Below, piece by piece: positions 26,133 through 34,565 of a stretch of DNA of 64,000 bases. Source of the DNA: DASUBV01 sp036501025 (lineage in GTDB: Bacteria; Actinomycetota; Actinomycetes; Streptosporangiales; Streptosporangiaceae); contig DASYBB010000036.1 in NCBI GenBank assembly GCA_036501025.1, positions 23,344 to 87,343 on the forward strand, written 5' to 3'. Under the pieces are notes generated by a model that saw only the letters and a list, made by a program, of their open reading frames with translations, was not told the origin of the DNA and did no database searches. A program made the translations under genes and the position numbers. The first letter of the stretch is position 1. The number at the start of each line of letters is the position of its first letter.

Positions 26133-27371
26133 CTAACTGCTGAATTCCGCCAGGGTGCGCTCGGCTTCGGCGAGCCAGGACTGGCGGGCGGCCAGGGCCT
26201 CCTGGGCGCGCTGCTGGGCGCGGGTGTCGCCGCTGGCCTGGGCCTTGGCCAGCTGGTTCTCCAGCTGGCGGATGGCCGCGCGGATCTGGTCGACCGTGCT
26301 GCGGGCGCGGGACAGGGCCTCGGGGTTGGACCGCCGCCAGTGCGAGTCCTCGGCCTTGCGCAGCGATTCCTCGATCTTGCGCAGGCCGCCCTCGAGCCGG
26401 TCGGCCGAGTCGCGGGGGACCGCCCCGGCGCGCTCCCAGCGCTCCTGGATGCCGCGCAGGGCCGCGCGCCCGGCGCGGGCGTCGGTCACCGGCAGCAGCT
26501 TCTCCGCCTCGGCCAGCAATTGCTCCTTGGCGATCGCGTTCTGCTGCAGCTCGGCGTCGCGGGCGGTCAGCACGGCCGAGCGGGCCTGGAAGAACGTGTC
26601 CTGGGCGCCCTTGAACCGCGCCCACAGCTCGTCCTCGGTGGCCCGGTCGGCCCGGCCCGCCTGCTTCCACTCACGCATCAGCTCGCGGTAGGCGGCCGCC
26701 GTCGGCGCCCAGTCGGTGGAGCCGGCCAGCGCCTCGGCCTGGGTGGCCAGGTCCTCCTTGCGGGCCCGGATCCCCTCGCGCTCCTCCTCCAGGCTGGCGA
26801 AGTAGGCCTTGCGGCGCTTGGTGAACGCGTTGCGCGCCGCCGACAGCCGCTTCCACAGCGCGGTCTCGGCCGTCCGGTCGCCGCGCGGCGCCGCCTTCCA
26901 CTCCTCCAGGAGCTGGCGCATCCGCTCGCCGCTGATCTTCCAGTGCGTGGCCTCGGCGGCGATCCGCTCGGCCTCGGCGACGATCCGCTCCTTGATCTCC
27001 AGCGCCTCGCTGCGGGCCGCGTCGCGCGCGGCCCGGTGCTCTTCCTTGCGCTTGGCCGTCACCCCGGTCAGCGCCTCCAGGCGCTCCAGCAGCCCGGCCA
27101 GGTCGCCGATGGCGTGGGCGTCCGTGCAGGACGTGACCAGCCGCGCGATCGTCGCCTTGGCCTGGACCGGCGACAGGTCGGTGCTGGCCAGCCGCTGCTC
27201 CAGCAGGCTGACCTCGGTCTCGAGCATGTCGAACTTGCGCTTGAAGAAGGCCAGCGCCTCGTCCGGGCTCCCGGCCTGCCAGGAGCCCACCTGCCGCTCG
27301 CCCTCGGCGGTACGCACGAAGACCGTGCCGTCCTCGGCCACCCGGCCCCACGGATCGCTTGCGGTACTCAC
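26133..27371 (-). CDS. DUF349 domain protein
   Basis: Cytoplasmic, highly charged helical protein of 412 aa. It carries three DUF349-type repeats, visible as LLEEWKAAPRGDRTAETALWKRL, REWKQAGRADRATEDELWARF and IQERWERAGAVPRDSADRL, flanked by coiled coils. Start set at the GTG complementary to 27369-27371, with GGGAGGT 5 nt upstream; the frame runs to 27419 without support. Biochemical role unknown. The pairing Rel-DUF349-cyclophilin-metallo-hydrolase is conserved in actinomycetes. Confidence 0.9.
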   Translation of the reverse strand: MSTASDPWGRVAEDGTVFVRTAEGERQVGSWQAGSPDEALAFFKRKFDMLETEVSLLEQRLASTDLSPVQAKATIARLVTSCTDAHAIGDLAGLLERLEALTGVTAKRKEEHRAARDAARSEALEIKERIVAEAERIAAEATHWKISGERMRQLLEEWKAAPRGDRTAETALWKRLSAARNAFTKRRKAYFASLEEEREGIRARKEDLATQAEALAGSTDWAPTAAAYRELMREWKQAGRADRATEDELWARFKGAQDTFFQARSAVLTARDAELQQNAIAKEQLLAEAEKLLPVTDARAGRAALRGIQERWERAGAVPRDSADRLEGGLRKIEESLRKAEDSHWRRSNPEALSRARSTVDQIRAAIRQLENQLAKAQASGDTRAQQRAQEALAARQSWLAEAERTLAEFSS

Positions 27372-27429
27372 CGCGTACCTCCCGATCGATACCTCACTGG
27401 CTGCGCAGCCGGTCAGCAAATCCCGGTCG

Positions 27430-28260
27430 TCACGTCTTCTTGATCGTCACGCTCGTGATTTCGACTTTCTCCTTCGGGTGCCCGTCGCCGGATCCGTTGG
27501 AGTTGTCGCTTCCCGCCTTTGCCACATTCTGGATGATATTGAGTCCACTTACTATCGTGCCAAACGGCGTATAGCTAGCGGGCAGGCTGAGACTGTTCTG
27601 ATACACCAGGAAAAACTGGCTGCCGTTGGTGTTGGGGCCGCCGTTGGCCATCGCCACCGTCCCCGCGGTGTACTTCGCCCCGGTGAGGTTCTCATCGTCG
27701 AACTTGTAGCCGGGGCCGCCGGTGCCGGTCCCGGTGGGGTCGCCGCACTGCAGCACGAAGATGCCGGCCGTGGTGAGCCGGTGGCAGTCGGTGTTGCTGA
27801 AGTATTTCTTGGACGCCAGGTACACGAATGAGTTCACGGTGCAGGTCGCCTTGCTGTTGAGCAAGTTAATGACGATGTCGCCGCGGTTGGTGTGAATTGT
27901 CGCCTGGTAGGTCGCCGTGCTGTCGGGCGTGGCGGGCGGCGTGCCCACGTTCCTCGACGCCGGCGGGCTGGAGGCGTAGCTGCAGTGCGAGGCGGGCTCG
28001 GCGACCGGCGCGGCCGCGGGCGCACTGGCGGTGGAGGACGCGCTGGGCGTGGCGGAGGGGCTCTTGGAGCTGGCGGCGGCCTGGCCACCCGAGGGTCTGA
28101 CCAGGAAGAACACGCCCACGGCGACCGCCAGCACGATGATCGCGGCCAGGCTGCTGACCGTCCACCGGCGCACTGTCTGGTCGTGTTGCGCGCGCTTGTC
28201 CAGCCTGCGCTGGTAGCGTTCCCGCTCGAGCTTCTTCTGCCGCTCTTTCTTGCCGACCAC
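27430..28260 (-). CDS. Membrane-anchored peptidyl-prolyl isomerase (cyclophilin type)
   Basis: Protein of 276 aa: basic cytoplasmic head (1-33), one membrane helix (about 36-54), Ser/Ala/Pro-rich linker, then a cyclophilin domain (about 105-276) that should face the outside. Cyclophilin features include YQATIHTNRGDIVINLL, CHRLTTAGIFVLQCGDP and NGSQFFLVY. The Phe before His of the usual FHR motif is Cys here, and two extra Cys may form a disulfide outside the cell (inference). GTG start at 28260 with AGGAGG 9 nt upstream. It ends 58 bp before the DUF349 start, so both minus-strand genes may be cotranscribed. The 235-bp divergent gap has no other feature I can name. Confidence 0.9.
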   Translation of the reverse strand: MVGKKERQKKLERERYQRRLDKRAQHDQTVRRWTVSSLAAIIVLAVAVGVFFLVRPSGGQAAASSKSPSATPSASSTASAPAAAPVAEPASHCSYASSPPASRNVGTPPATPDSTATYQATIHTNRGDIVINLLNSKATCTVNSFVYLASKKYFSNTDCHRLTTAGIFVLQCGDPTGTGTGGPGYKFDDENLTGAKYTAGTVAMANGGPNTNGSQFFLVYQNSLSLPASYTPFGTIVSGLNIIQNVAKAGSDNSNGSGDGHPKEKVEITSVTIKKT

Positions 28261-28495
28261 GCCCTGGGTCCTCCTGGTTACCCGCTGTGTCCGGCGGTTG
28301 CGCTGCTCGTGGCCGCCGGTGCCTGCGAAACTTCGCGAATCGTACCGGGAGTCCCACCGCGTCCGTCTAGCCCGTTACCGGTTCGACGCCGCAACTGCGG
28401 CCTACCCGTGTCCTGTGGCCTGGCGCCGGGGCCGGCGCCGCCCCCGATAGCCTGGGTGCCGCGCAAGTCCCCGTTTCGCTGCCCTGGAGGGTTAC

Positions 28496-29188
28496 GTGCT
28501 CATCGCCGGATTCCCAGCCGGATCCTTCGCCGCGAACTGCTACCTGATCGCGCCGGCGGCGGGCGAGGAATGCCTCATCATCGACCCTGGCGAGGACGCC
28601 CAGGGCGGAATCGACGAGATCGTCGAGCAGTACCGGCTGCGGCCGGTGGCCGTGCTGGCCACGCACGGGCACATTGACCACATCTGGTCGGTAGCGCCGG
28701 TGTGCGGCGCACGGGGCATCCCGGCCTATATTCACCCGGCCGACCGGGACCTGCTGTCCGACCCGGGCAAGGGCCTCGGGCGGCCCGGCACGGGGCTGTT
28801 CGGCGGGCTGACGTTCACCGAGCCCGACGACGTCATCGAGCTGGCCGACGGCATGAAGCTGGAGCTGGCCGGGGTCAGCCTCATCGCCGAGCACGCGCCG
28901 GGGCACACGCCGGGATCGGTGACGTTCCGGCTGCCGGCCGTCGCCGACCCTGGCACCCTGTTCAGCGGCGACCTGCTGTTCGCCGGGTCGATCGGGCGGT
29001 CCGACCTGCCCGGCGGGGACTATGCCACGATCCTGGAGAGCCTGGCCCGGGTCTGCCTGCCGCTGCCGGACGAGACCGTGGTGCTGTCGGGCCACGGCCC
29101 GCAGACCACGATCGGGGCCGAGCGATCGGGCAACCCGTACCTGGCCGGGCTCGCCCCGCAGGCCGGCCCGGACCACGCCGGCCTGTAA
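28496..29188 (+). CDS. MBL-fold metallo-hydrolase (glyoxalase II-like)
   Basis: Protein of 230 aa with the metallo-beta-lactamase metal site THGHIDHIW (HxHxDH, about residues 58-63), later His ligands in EHAPGHTPGSV and LSGHGP. The acidic bridge Asp is in FSGDLLFAGSIGRSDL. GTG start with GGAGGG 6 nt upstream and a -10-like TAGCCT near 28447. Family members hydrolyse thioesters such as S-lactoylglutathione analogues; the actual substrate is unknown. In Mycobacterium and Streptomyces hisS usually follows; here aspS comes directly, 27 bp later. Confidence 0.88.
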   Translation: MLIAGFPAGSFAANCYLIAPAAGEECLIIDPGEDAQGGIDEIVEQYRLRPVAVLATHGHIDHIWSVAPVCGARGIPAYIHPADRDLLSDPGKGLGRPGTGLFGGLTFTEPDDVIELADGMKLELAGVSLIAEHAPGHTPGSVTFRLPAVADPGTLFSGDLLFAGSIGRSDLPGGDYATILESLARVCLPLPDETVVLSGHGPQTTIGAERSGNPYLAGLAPQAGPDHAGL

Positions 29189-29215
29189 CCACGACGACAG
29201 CAAGAAGGGGGAGCG

Positions 29216-30997
29216 ATGATCCGCACCCATGACGCGGGCACGTTGCGGGCCGGCGCGGCCGGCCAGCAGGTCACGCTGGCCGGCTGGGTCGCCCGCCGCC
29301 GCGACCACGGCGGCGTGGTCTTCATCGACCTGCGGGACGCGAGCGGGATCGTCCAGGTCGTGCTCCGCCAGGAGGACGTCGCGCACGACCTGCGTGCCGA
29401 GTACTGCGTGCTGGTCAATGGCACCGTGCAGGCCCGGCCGGCCGGAAACGAGAACCCCGAGCTGCCCACCGGGGACATCGAGGTCGCCGCGACCGCCGTC
29501 GAGGTGCTGGCCGAGTCGGACCCGCTGCCGTTCCCGATCGAGAGCGGCGCCGAGATCAGCGAGGAGGTCCGGCTCAAGTACCGGTACCTCGACATCCGGC
29601 GGGCCGACATGGCCGCGGCGCTGCGCGCCCGGTCCGCGGCGGGCTACCTGGTCGCCGACGTGATGCGCGAGCGCGGCTTCGTCAACGTGGAGACCCCGTT
29701 CCTGACCCGGTCGACGCCCGAGGGGGCGCGCGACTTCCTGGTCCCGGTCCGGCTGCGGCCGGGCAGCTGGTACGCGCTGCCGCAGTCCCCGCAGCTGTTC
29801 AAGCAGCTGCTCATGGTGTCCGGGCTGGAGCGCTACTACCAGCTCGTGCGCTGCTTCCGGGACGAGGACTTCCGCGCCGACCGGCAGCCCGAGTTCACCC
29901 AGATCGACATCGAGATGTCCTTCATCACCCGCGAGGACGTGGTGGAGCTGGCCGAGGCGCTGGTCGCGCGGCTGTGGTCAGAGATCGTCGGCTACGAGGT
30001 CCCGCGGCCGATCAGGCAGATGACCTACGCCGACGCGATGGCCCGGTTCGGCTCCGACAAGCCCGACCTGCGGTTCGGGCAGGAGCTCACCGAGCTGACC
30101 GCGTTCTTCTCCGGCACGGCGTTCCGGGTCTTCCAGGCGCCCTACGTGGGCGCCGTGGTCATGCCGGGCGGCGCCCAGCAGTCCCGCCGGGAGTTCGACG
30201 GCTGGCAGGACTGGGCCAAGTCGCGCGGCGCGCGCGGCCTGGGCTACGTCACCCTCAACGCCGAGGGCGCGGTGTCGGACGCCGGGCCGGTGGCCCGCAA
30301 CCTGTCCGAGGCCGAGCGCGCGGGCCTGCCCGCCGCGACCGGCGCGGGCCCGGGCGACGCGGTGTTCTTCGCGGCCGGGCCGGCCGCCGCCTCCCGGGCG
30401 CTGCTCGGCGCGGCACGGCTGGAGGTCGGGGCGCGCTGCGGCCTGATCGACCCGGACGCCTGGTCGTTCCTGTGGGTCGTGGACGCGCCGATGTTCGAGG
30501 AGACCGACGCGGGGGGCTGGACGGCGGTGCATCACCCGTTCACCTCGCCGCTGCCCGACTGGACGGACAAGTTCGACGCCGAGCCGGGCGCGGCCCTGGC
30601 CGACGCCTACGACATCGTCTGCAACGGGAACGAGATCGGCGGCGGCTCGATCCGGATCCACCGGCCCGACGTGCAGCAGCGCGTCTTCGACGTGATCGGG
30701 CTGACCCGGACGGAGGCCACCTCGCAGTTCGGCTTCCTGCTCGAGGCGCTGCGCTTCGGGCCGCCCCCGCACGGCGGCATCGCGTTCGGCTGGGACCGCC
30801 TGATGATGCTGCTGACCGGCCGGGACACGATCCGCGACGTCATCGCCTTCCCCAAGGCGGCCTCCGGGCACGACCCGCTGACCGGGGCGCCCACGCCGAT
30901 CACCGCCCAGCAGCGCAAGGAGGCGGGCATCGACGTCATTGCCCCGGCCCCCGCCGGAGCCGTCGGCGCCGCCGCCGACACGGCGGCCCGGGGCTAG
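29216..30997 (+). CDS. aspS: Aspartyl-tRNA synthetase
   Basis: Class IIb synthetase of 593 aa: N-terminal OB anticodon-binding domain (VTLAGWVARRRDHGGVVFIDLRD), catalytic core with FLTRSTPEGARDFLVP, PQSPQLFKQLLM, motif 2 RCFRDEDFRADRQPEFTQID, bacterial GAD insertion, and motif 3 GIAFGWDRLMMLL. ATG 29216 follows GGGGGAGCG. The C-terminal 20 residues are Ala-rich. Whether it also misacylates tRNA-Asn cannot be judged here; no gatCAB lies in the window. Confidence 0.97.
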   Translation: MIRTHDAGTLRAGAAGQQVTLAGWVARRRDHGGVVFIDLRDASGIVQVVLRQEDVAHDLRAEYCVLVNGTVQARPAGNENPELPTGDIEVAATAVEVLAESDPLPFPIESGAEISEEVRLKYRYLDIRRADMAAALRARSAAGYLVADVMRERGFVNVETPFLTRSTPEGARDFLVPVRLRPGSWYALPQSPQLFKQLLMVSGLERYYQLVRCFRDEDFRADRQPEFTQIDIEMSFITREDVVELAEALVARLWSEIVGYEVPRPIRQMTYADAMARFGSDKPDLRFGQELTELTAFFSGTAFRVFQAPYVGAVVMPGGAQQSRREFDGWQDWAKSRGARGLGYVTLNAEGAVSDAGPVARNLSEAERAGLPAATGAGPGDAVFFAAGPAAASRALLGAARLEVGARCGLIDPDAWSFLWVVDAPMFEETDAGGWTAVHHPFTSPLPDWTDKFDAEPGAALADAYDIVCNGNEIGGGSIRIHRPDVQQRVFDVIGLTRTEATSQFGFLLEALRFGPPPHGGIAFGWDRLMMLLTGRDTIRDVIAFPKAASGHDPLTGAPTPITAQQRKEAGIDVIAPAPAGAVGAAADTAARG

Positions 30998-31009
30998 CCG
31001 GGGCACAGG

Positions 31010-31015
31010 TACTGT
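31010..31015 (+). promoter_or_regulatory. Possible -10 box for leaderless rarA mRNA
   Basis: TACTGT ends 6 nt before the rarA GTG at 31022, the spacing seen for leaderless transcripts in actinobacteria. The intervening CGAGGC could alternatively be a weak ribosome site, with rarA simply following aspS (24-bp gap). Confidence 0.35.
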
Positions 31016-31021
31016 CGAGGC

Positions 31022-32731
31022 GTGTTCCCAGTCCAGGGCGGGCAGTCCGAGAGCCTCTTCGACGCCGCGGAGGAAAGCGCCGCGCAGGCCGCCGCGCCGC
31101 TCGCCGTGCGGATGCGGCCGCGCACCCTCGACGAGGTCATCGGCCAGCGGCACCTGACCCGCGACGGCTCGCCGCTGCGCAAGCTGGCCGACACCGACGC
31201 CGGGCTGTCAGTGATCTTGTGGGGCCCGCCCGGCACCGGCAAGACCACGCTGGCCTACGTGGTCAGCCAGGTCACCCGGCGCCGCTTCGTCGAGCTGTCC
31301 GCGGTGTCGGCCGGGGTCAAGGACGTCCGCGCCGCGGTCCAGGCCGCCCGCCGGGACCTCGGCCTGACCGGCGTCCAGACGGTCCTGTTCATCGACGAGG
31401 TGCACCGGTTCAACAAGGCCCAGCAGGACGCGCTGCTGCCCGCCGTCGAGAACCGCTGGGTCTCCTTCATCGGCGCCACCACCGAGAACCCGTCGTTCTC
31501 CGTCGTCGGCCCCCTGCTGTCCCGGTCTCTCCTGCTGACCCTGCAGCCGCTCAGTGACGACGACCTGCGCGCGGTGATCGACCGGGCGCTGGCCGACCCG
31601 CGGGGCCTGGGCGGCTCGGTGAGCCTGGCGCCCGGGGTGACCGAGCAGCTCATCCGGGTCGCCGGCGGCGACGCCCGCCGGGTGCTGACCTACCTGGAGG
31701 CCGCGGCCCTCGGCGTGCCCGACGGCACCGAGATCAGCCTGGAGGACCTCGAGCGCGCCGTGGACCAGGCCATGGTCCGCTACGACCGCGCCGGGGACCA
31801 GCACTACGACGTGATCAGCGCGTTCATCAAGAGCATCCGGGGCAGCGACGCCGACGCCGCCCTGCACTACCTGGCTCGCATGATCGAGGCCGGCGAGGAC
31901 CCGCGGTTCATCGCCCGGCGGCTGATCGTGCACGCCAGCGAGGACATCGGCCTGGCCGACCCGACCGCGCTGCAGGCCGCCGTGGCCGCCGCCCAGGCGG
32001 TCGAGTTCGTCGGCCTGCCCGAGGCCCGGATCAACCTGGCCCAGGCCGTCATCCACCTCAGCCTGGCCCCCAAGTCCAACGCCGTCATCGCGGCCATCGG
32101 CGCGGCGTCCGCCGACGTCAAGGCAGGCCTGGCCGGGCCGGTCCCGGCACACCTGCGGGACGCCCACTACCCGGGCGCACAGCGCCTCGGCCACGGCCAG
32201 GGCTACTCCTATCCCCACGACGACCCGGCGGGCGTGGTGACGCAGCAGTACGCGCCGGACGCGATCGACGGCCGGGCCTACTACCGCCCGACCCGGCACG
32301 GCGCCGAGGCCCGCTACGCGGAGCGGTCCGACCGCATCCGCGAGATCCTTCGTCCGGGCCGAAACGGATCGCTTCCCCCCGAGCCCGCCGCCGAGGCCGG
32401 TGCGGCTGCGGGCGAGGCAGGAAAGAGCGCGGCCGCCAGGGGCGGAGGGATCTCGGCGGACGCTGGCGCCCCGGCCGCCGGCGCCCCGGCCGCTGGCGCA
32501 GACGGCGGTCCTGGGGGCGAGGTCGGTCCGGGTGAGGCGGGAGCGGCGCCCGCTGGGCTGACTGGTTCTTCCTCGGGTGGCGCGGCGTCGGGTGGCGCGG
32601 CGTCGGGTGGCGCGGCGTCGGGTGGCGCGGCGTCGGGTGGCGCGGCGTCGGGTGGCGCGGCGTCGGGTGGCGCGGCGTCGGGTGGCGCGGCCTCGGGTGG
32701 CGCGGCGTCGGGCGAGGCCGGGGAGGCCTGA
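31022..32731 (+). CDS. rarA: Replication-associated recombination protein A (RarA/MgsA AAA ATPase)
   Basis: AAA+ clamp-loader-like ATPase acting at stalled forks, 569 aa against about 440-460 for the family. Walker A GPPGTGKTT, Walker B FIDEVHRFNKAQQDALLP, sensor GATTENPSF, and the tetramerisation domain SEDIGLADP through PKSNAV. The conserved part ends near residue 445 (REILRPGR). The rest is low complexity, finishing with nine perfect or near-perfect SGGAA pentapeptides. GTG start 24 bp after aspS. Confidence 0.95.
   Translation: MFPVQGGQSESLFDAAEESAAQAAAPLAVRMRPRTLDEVIGQRHLTRDGSPLRKLADTDAGLSVILWGPPGTGKTTLAYVVSQVTRRRFVELSAVSAGVKDVRAAVQAARRDLGLTGVQTVLFIDEVHRFNKAQQDALLPAVENRWVSFIGATTENPSFSVVGPLLSRSLLLTLQPLSDDDLRAVIDRALADPRGLGGSVSLAPGVTEQLIRVAGGDARRVLTYLEAAALGVPDGTEISLEDLERAVDQAMVRYDRAGDQHYDVISAFIKSIRGSDADAALHYLARMIEAGEDPRFIARRLIVHASEDIGLADPTALQAAVAAAQAVEFVGLPEARINLAQAVIHLSLAPKSNAVIAAIGAASADVKAGLAGPVPAHLRDAHYPGAQRLGHGQGYSYPHDDPAGVVTQQYAPDAIDGRAYYRPTRHGAEARYAERSDRIREILRPGRNGSLPPEPAAEAGAAAGEAGKSAAARGGGISADAGAPAAGAPAAGADGGPGGEVGPGEAGAAPAGLTGSSSGGAASGGAASGGAASGGAASGGAASGGAASGGAASGGAASGGAASGEAGEA
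32573..32707 (+). repeat. 15-bp tandem repeat inside rarA, nine copies
   Basis: Unit TCGGGTGGCGCGGCG, in frame, encodes Ser-Gly-Gly-Ala-Ala. Eight units are identical and one differs by a single base (GCC for GCG at about 32690-32692), which suggests recent slippage expansion. All six frames are open across it because the unit is a multiple of three with no stop, explaining several false ORFs here. Confidence 0.95.
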
Positions 32732-32846
32732 TACGCACTCAGCGGCCTGTCGCTGGGGCTGGCGTGACTCCTGGTGCGTGCGGGGCTCAGCATGCGCGGC
32801 GCTCTTGGCGCGGGCCGGGCAGCGGGAGCCCCCACTGGGGGACCAC

Positions 32847-32900
32847 CATGATCCCGAAGGGTTTGGCATATCCCAGTACGCCAAATCCTGCGGGATCATG
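32847..32900. repeat. Intergenic hairpin E2 with CATGATC-type ends
   Basis: Arms 32847-32867 and 32880-32900 are 21 nt with two mismatches around a 12-nt loop. It starts CATGATCCCG and ends CGGGATCATG. A small CCCCCA/TGGGGG hairpin sits just upstream (32829-32841). It lies 116 nt after rarA in the 735-bp gap 32732-33466. Confidence 0.88.
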
Positions 32901-33117
32901 AAACAGCCACCGGCGGCGCCCGGCCGCAAGGGGAAGGCGCCCCGCCCGCGAGGAGACGGCGCCCCGCCCGTGAGGCAGGCGCCTGCCCGTGAGGCTCATG
33001 TGACTGGTTAGGCGGGTGGCGCCGGCGTCCGCGGCCGGCCAGCTCATCGCGGGGCTCAGCGGGCCGGTGGTGTGGCGGGCCGTTGGTGGGGCGGGCCGGG
33101 AGGCGGGGGCTGGCGCC

Positions 33118-33295
33118 CGGGCGGGCGGTGACGTGGCGGCCGGGGGCCGGGGGCCGAGGCTGGCGGAGATGGGGGCCGGGCGAGGCGGTGGCGTGGCGGC
33201 CGGGGCCGAGGCTGGCGGAGATGGCGGCCGGGCGGGGCGGTGGGGTGGCGGCCGGGGGCCGAGGCTGGCGGGAATGGGGGGCCGGGCGGGGCTTG
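33118..33295. repeat. Degenerate 52/53-bp G-rich tandem repeat
   Basis: The string GCCGAGGCTGGCGG occurs at 33153, 33205 and 33258 (spacing 52 and 53 bp), each followed by a G-rich tract and GTGGCGGCCGGG; a partial unit precedes. One strand is extremely G-rich with many runs of four or more G, so quadruplex formation is possible. The rest of the 735-bp gap up to the DUF948 gene shows no convincing gene; frames crossing it are low complexity without a ribosome site. Confidence 0.75.
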
Positions 33296-33466
33296 TATGG
33301 CGGCTGATGGCGGGATCTTGGAGAGGACGGGCCGGGCGGGCAGGTAAGGTCGGCGGACGGGCCAGCCGGCCGCGCGCGAGGTCGGCGGCGTTGCCGAAGT
33401 CGCGTTGCCGGGGCCGGATGACCGGGCCAGCCGCGGTGCGGGAAGTTGCTGGAGGAGCGAGCGCCG

Positions 33467-34123
33467 ATGAGTGCCGGACAGCTTGCCGCCCTGATCGCCG
33501 TCGGGTTCTTCGGGCTGCTGGCCTGCGCGGGTGTCTTCGTCCTGATCCGCCTCGGCAAGTTCCTCGGGGTGGCCACGCAGATGGCGACACGCTACCGGGA
33601 CCGGGCGGACACCCTCCTGGACCAGGCCCAGGCCGTCGTCGACCGGACCAACGAGCAGCTGGCCCGGACCGACTCCATCACCGCGAGCATGGACGAGGTC
33701 ACGGCCAACATGGCCGAGCTGTCGGGGAACGTGTCCGTGCTGGCCGGATTCGCCCAGGGCCTGGCCAGCGCGGTCAGCCGCCCGGTCACCGGGCTTGCCG
33801 CCCTGAGCTACGGCGTCCGCCACGCGGTGTCCCTGCGCCGCCCGGACGTGGTCCCCCCGCTATCCGCCGCCTCGCCCGCCGTGCACGGTCCGGAGCCGGC
33901 CGCCGCGCAGCCTCCGCGGCCGCCGGCTGAGAGCCGGGCCGCGCAGCTGCCGGCCGGGACGCGGGCTGCCCGGCTCCCGGCCGGGACGCGGGCCGCCCGG
34001 CTGCCAGCTGAGCCGCGCGCCGGCCGGCAGCCGGCTGAGCCGCGCGCCGCCCGGCTGCCGGCCGAGCCGCGGGCCGGTCGGCTGCCGACCGGGGCCGCGC
34101 GGCGCGGGGGGCTGGGCCGATGA
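33467..34123 (+). CDS. DUF948 membrane protein with Arg/Pro repeat tail
   Basis: Protein of 218 aa. One membrane helix at the N-terminus (about 5-26), then an amphipathic helical region RYRDRADTLLDQAQAVVDRTNEQL as in DUF948 proteins, and a C-terminal half made of about 11-residue repeats of the type AARLPAEPRAG. Start ATG 33467 has GGAGGAGCG upstream; the frame opens at 33446 without support. In Streptomyces a DUF948 gene and a DUF6167-like gene also precede alaS. Function unknown; the basic repeat tail is unusual. Confidence 0.85.
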   Translation: MSAGQLAALIAVGFFGLLACAGVFVLIRLGKFLGVATQMATRYRDRADTLLDQAQAVVDRTNEQLARTDSITASMDEVTANMAELSGNVSVLAGFAQGLASAVSRPVTGLAALSYGVRHAVSLRRPDVVPPLSAASPAVHGPEPAAAQPPRPPAESRAAQLPAGTRAARLPAGTRAARLPAEPRAGRQPAEPRAARLPAEPRAGRLPTGAARRGGLGR

Positions 34124-34506
34124 TCAGGCGCGGATTCTGGATGGCGGTCGGGGCCGCGATCGGGGTCAGCGGCTACCGGCGGGCCAGCCGCCTGGCGCGC
34201 ACCGTCTTCCCGGCCGGCCCGGGCAGTGCCCTGGCCGCCGGGCCCGGCGGGCGGGCCCGGCCCCCGGCGATCACCGGGCGCGGCCTGCTGGCCGCGGCGG
34301 CCAGCGCTGGCCGCGGTACGGCGCAGGGGGCAGCGTTCGCCCGCGATGTCCGGGCGGGCATGGCAGAGTACTTGGATCGTCAGGGGGACCAGGCAGGCCG
34401 TACCCTCGGTAGTCAGCGAGACGGGCAGCGCGCCGGCCCGCACCAGGTCAGCGCTCGGCCGGTCCGGGCGGTGCACCGGGGCCAGCGCCCCGGCATCGCG
34501 CCCTGA
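34120..34506 (+). CDS. Small conserved protein before alaS (DUF6167-like)
   Basis: Protein of 128 aa beginning MIRRGFWMAVGAAIGVSGYRR, the short hydrophobic N-terminus typical of the small actinobacterial protein encoded between a DUF948 gene and alaS, followed by a helix FARDVRAGMAEYLDR. The last 40 residues are not conserved by my reading. ATG overlaps the DUF948 stop by 4 nt, so the pair is coupled. Function unknown. Confidence 0.75.
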   Translation: MIRRGFWMAVGAAIGVSGYRRASRLARTVFPAGPGSALAAGPGGRARPPAITGRGLLAAAASAGRGTAQGAAFARDVRAGMAEYLDRQGDQAGRTLGSQRDGQRAGPHQVSARPVRAVHRGQRPGIAP

Positions 34507-34565
34507 CGACAGTCACTGATCCCGGAAGCTGATCCGGGCGAATACCACGTGAAGGATGGCCGTTC

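Noticed and set aside
33016..33930. 304-codon + strand ORF over the G-rich gap and DUF948 gene
   Set aside because: Gly/Arg-rich translation of the tandem repeat, no ribosome site, and it overlaps the DUF948 gene in a different frame.
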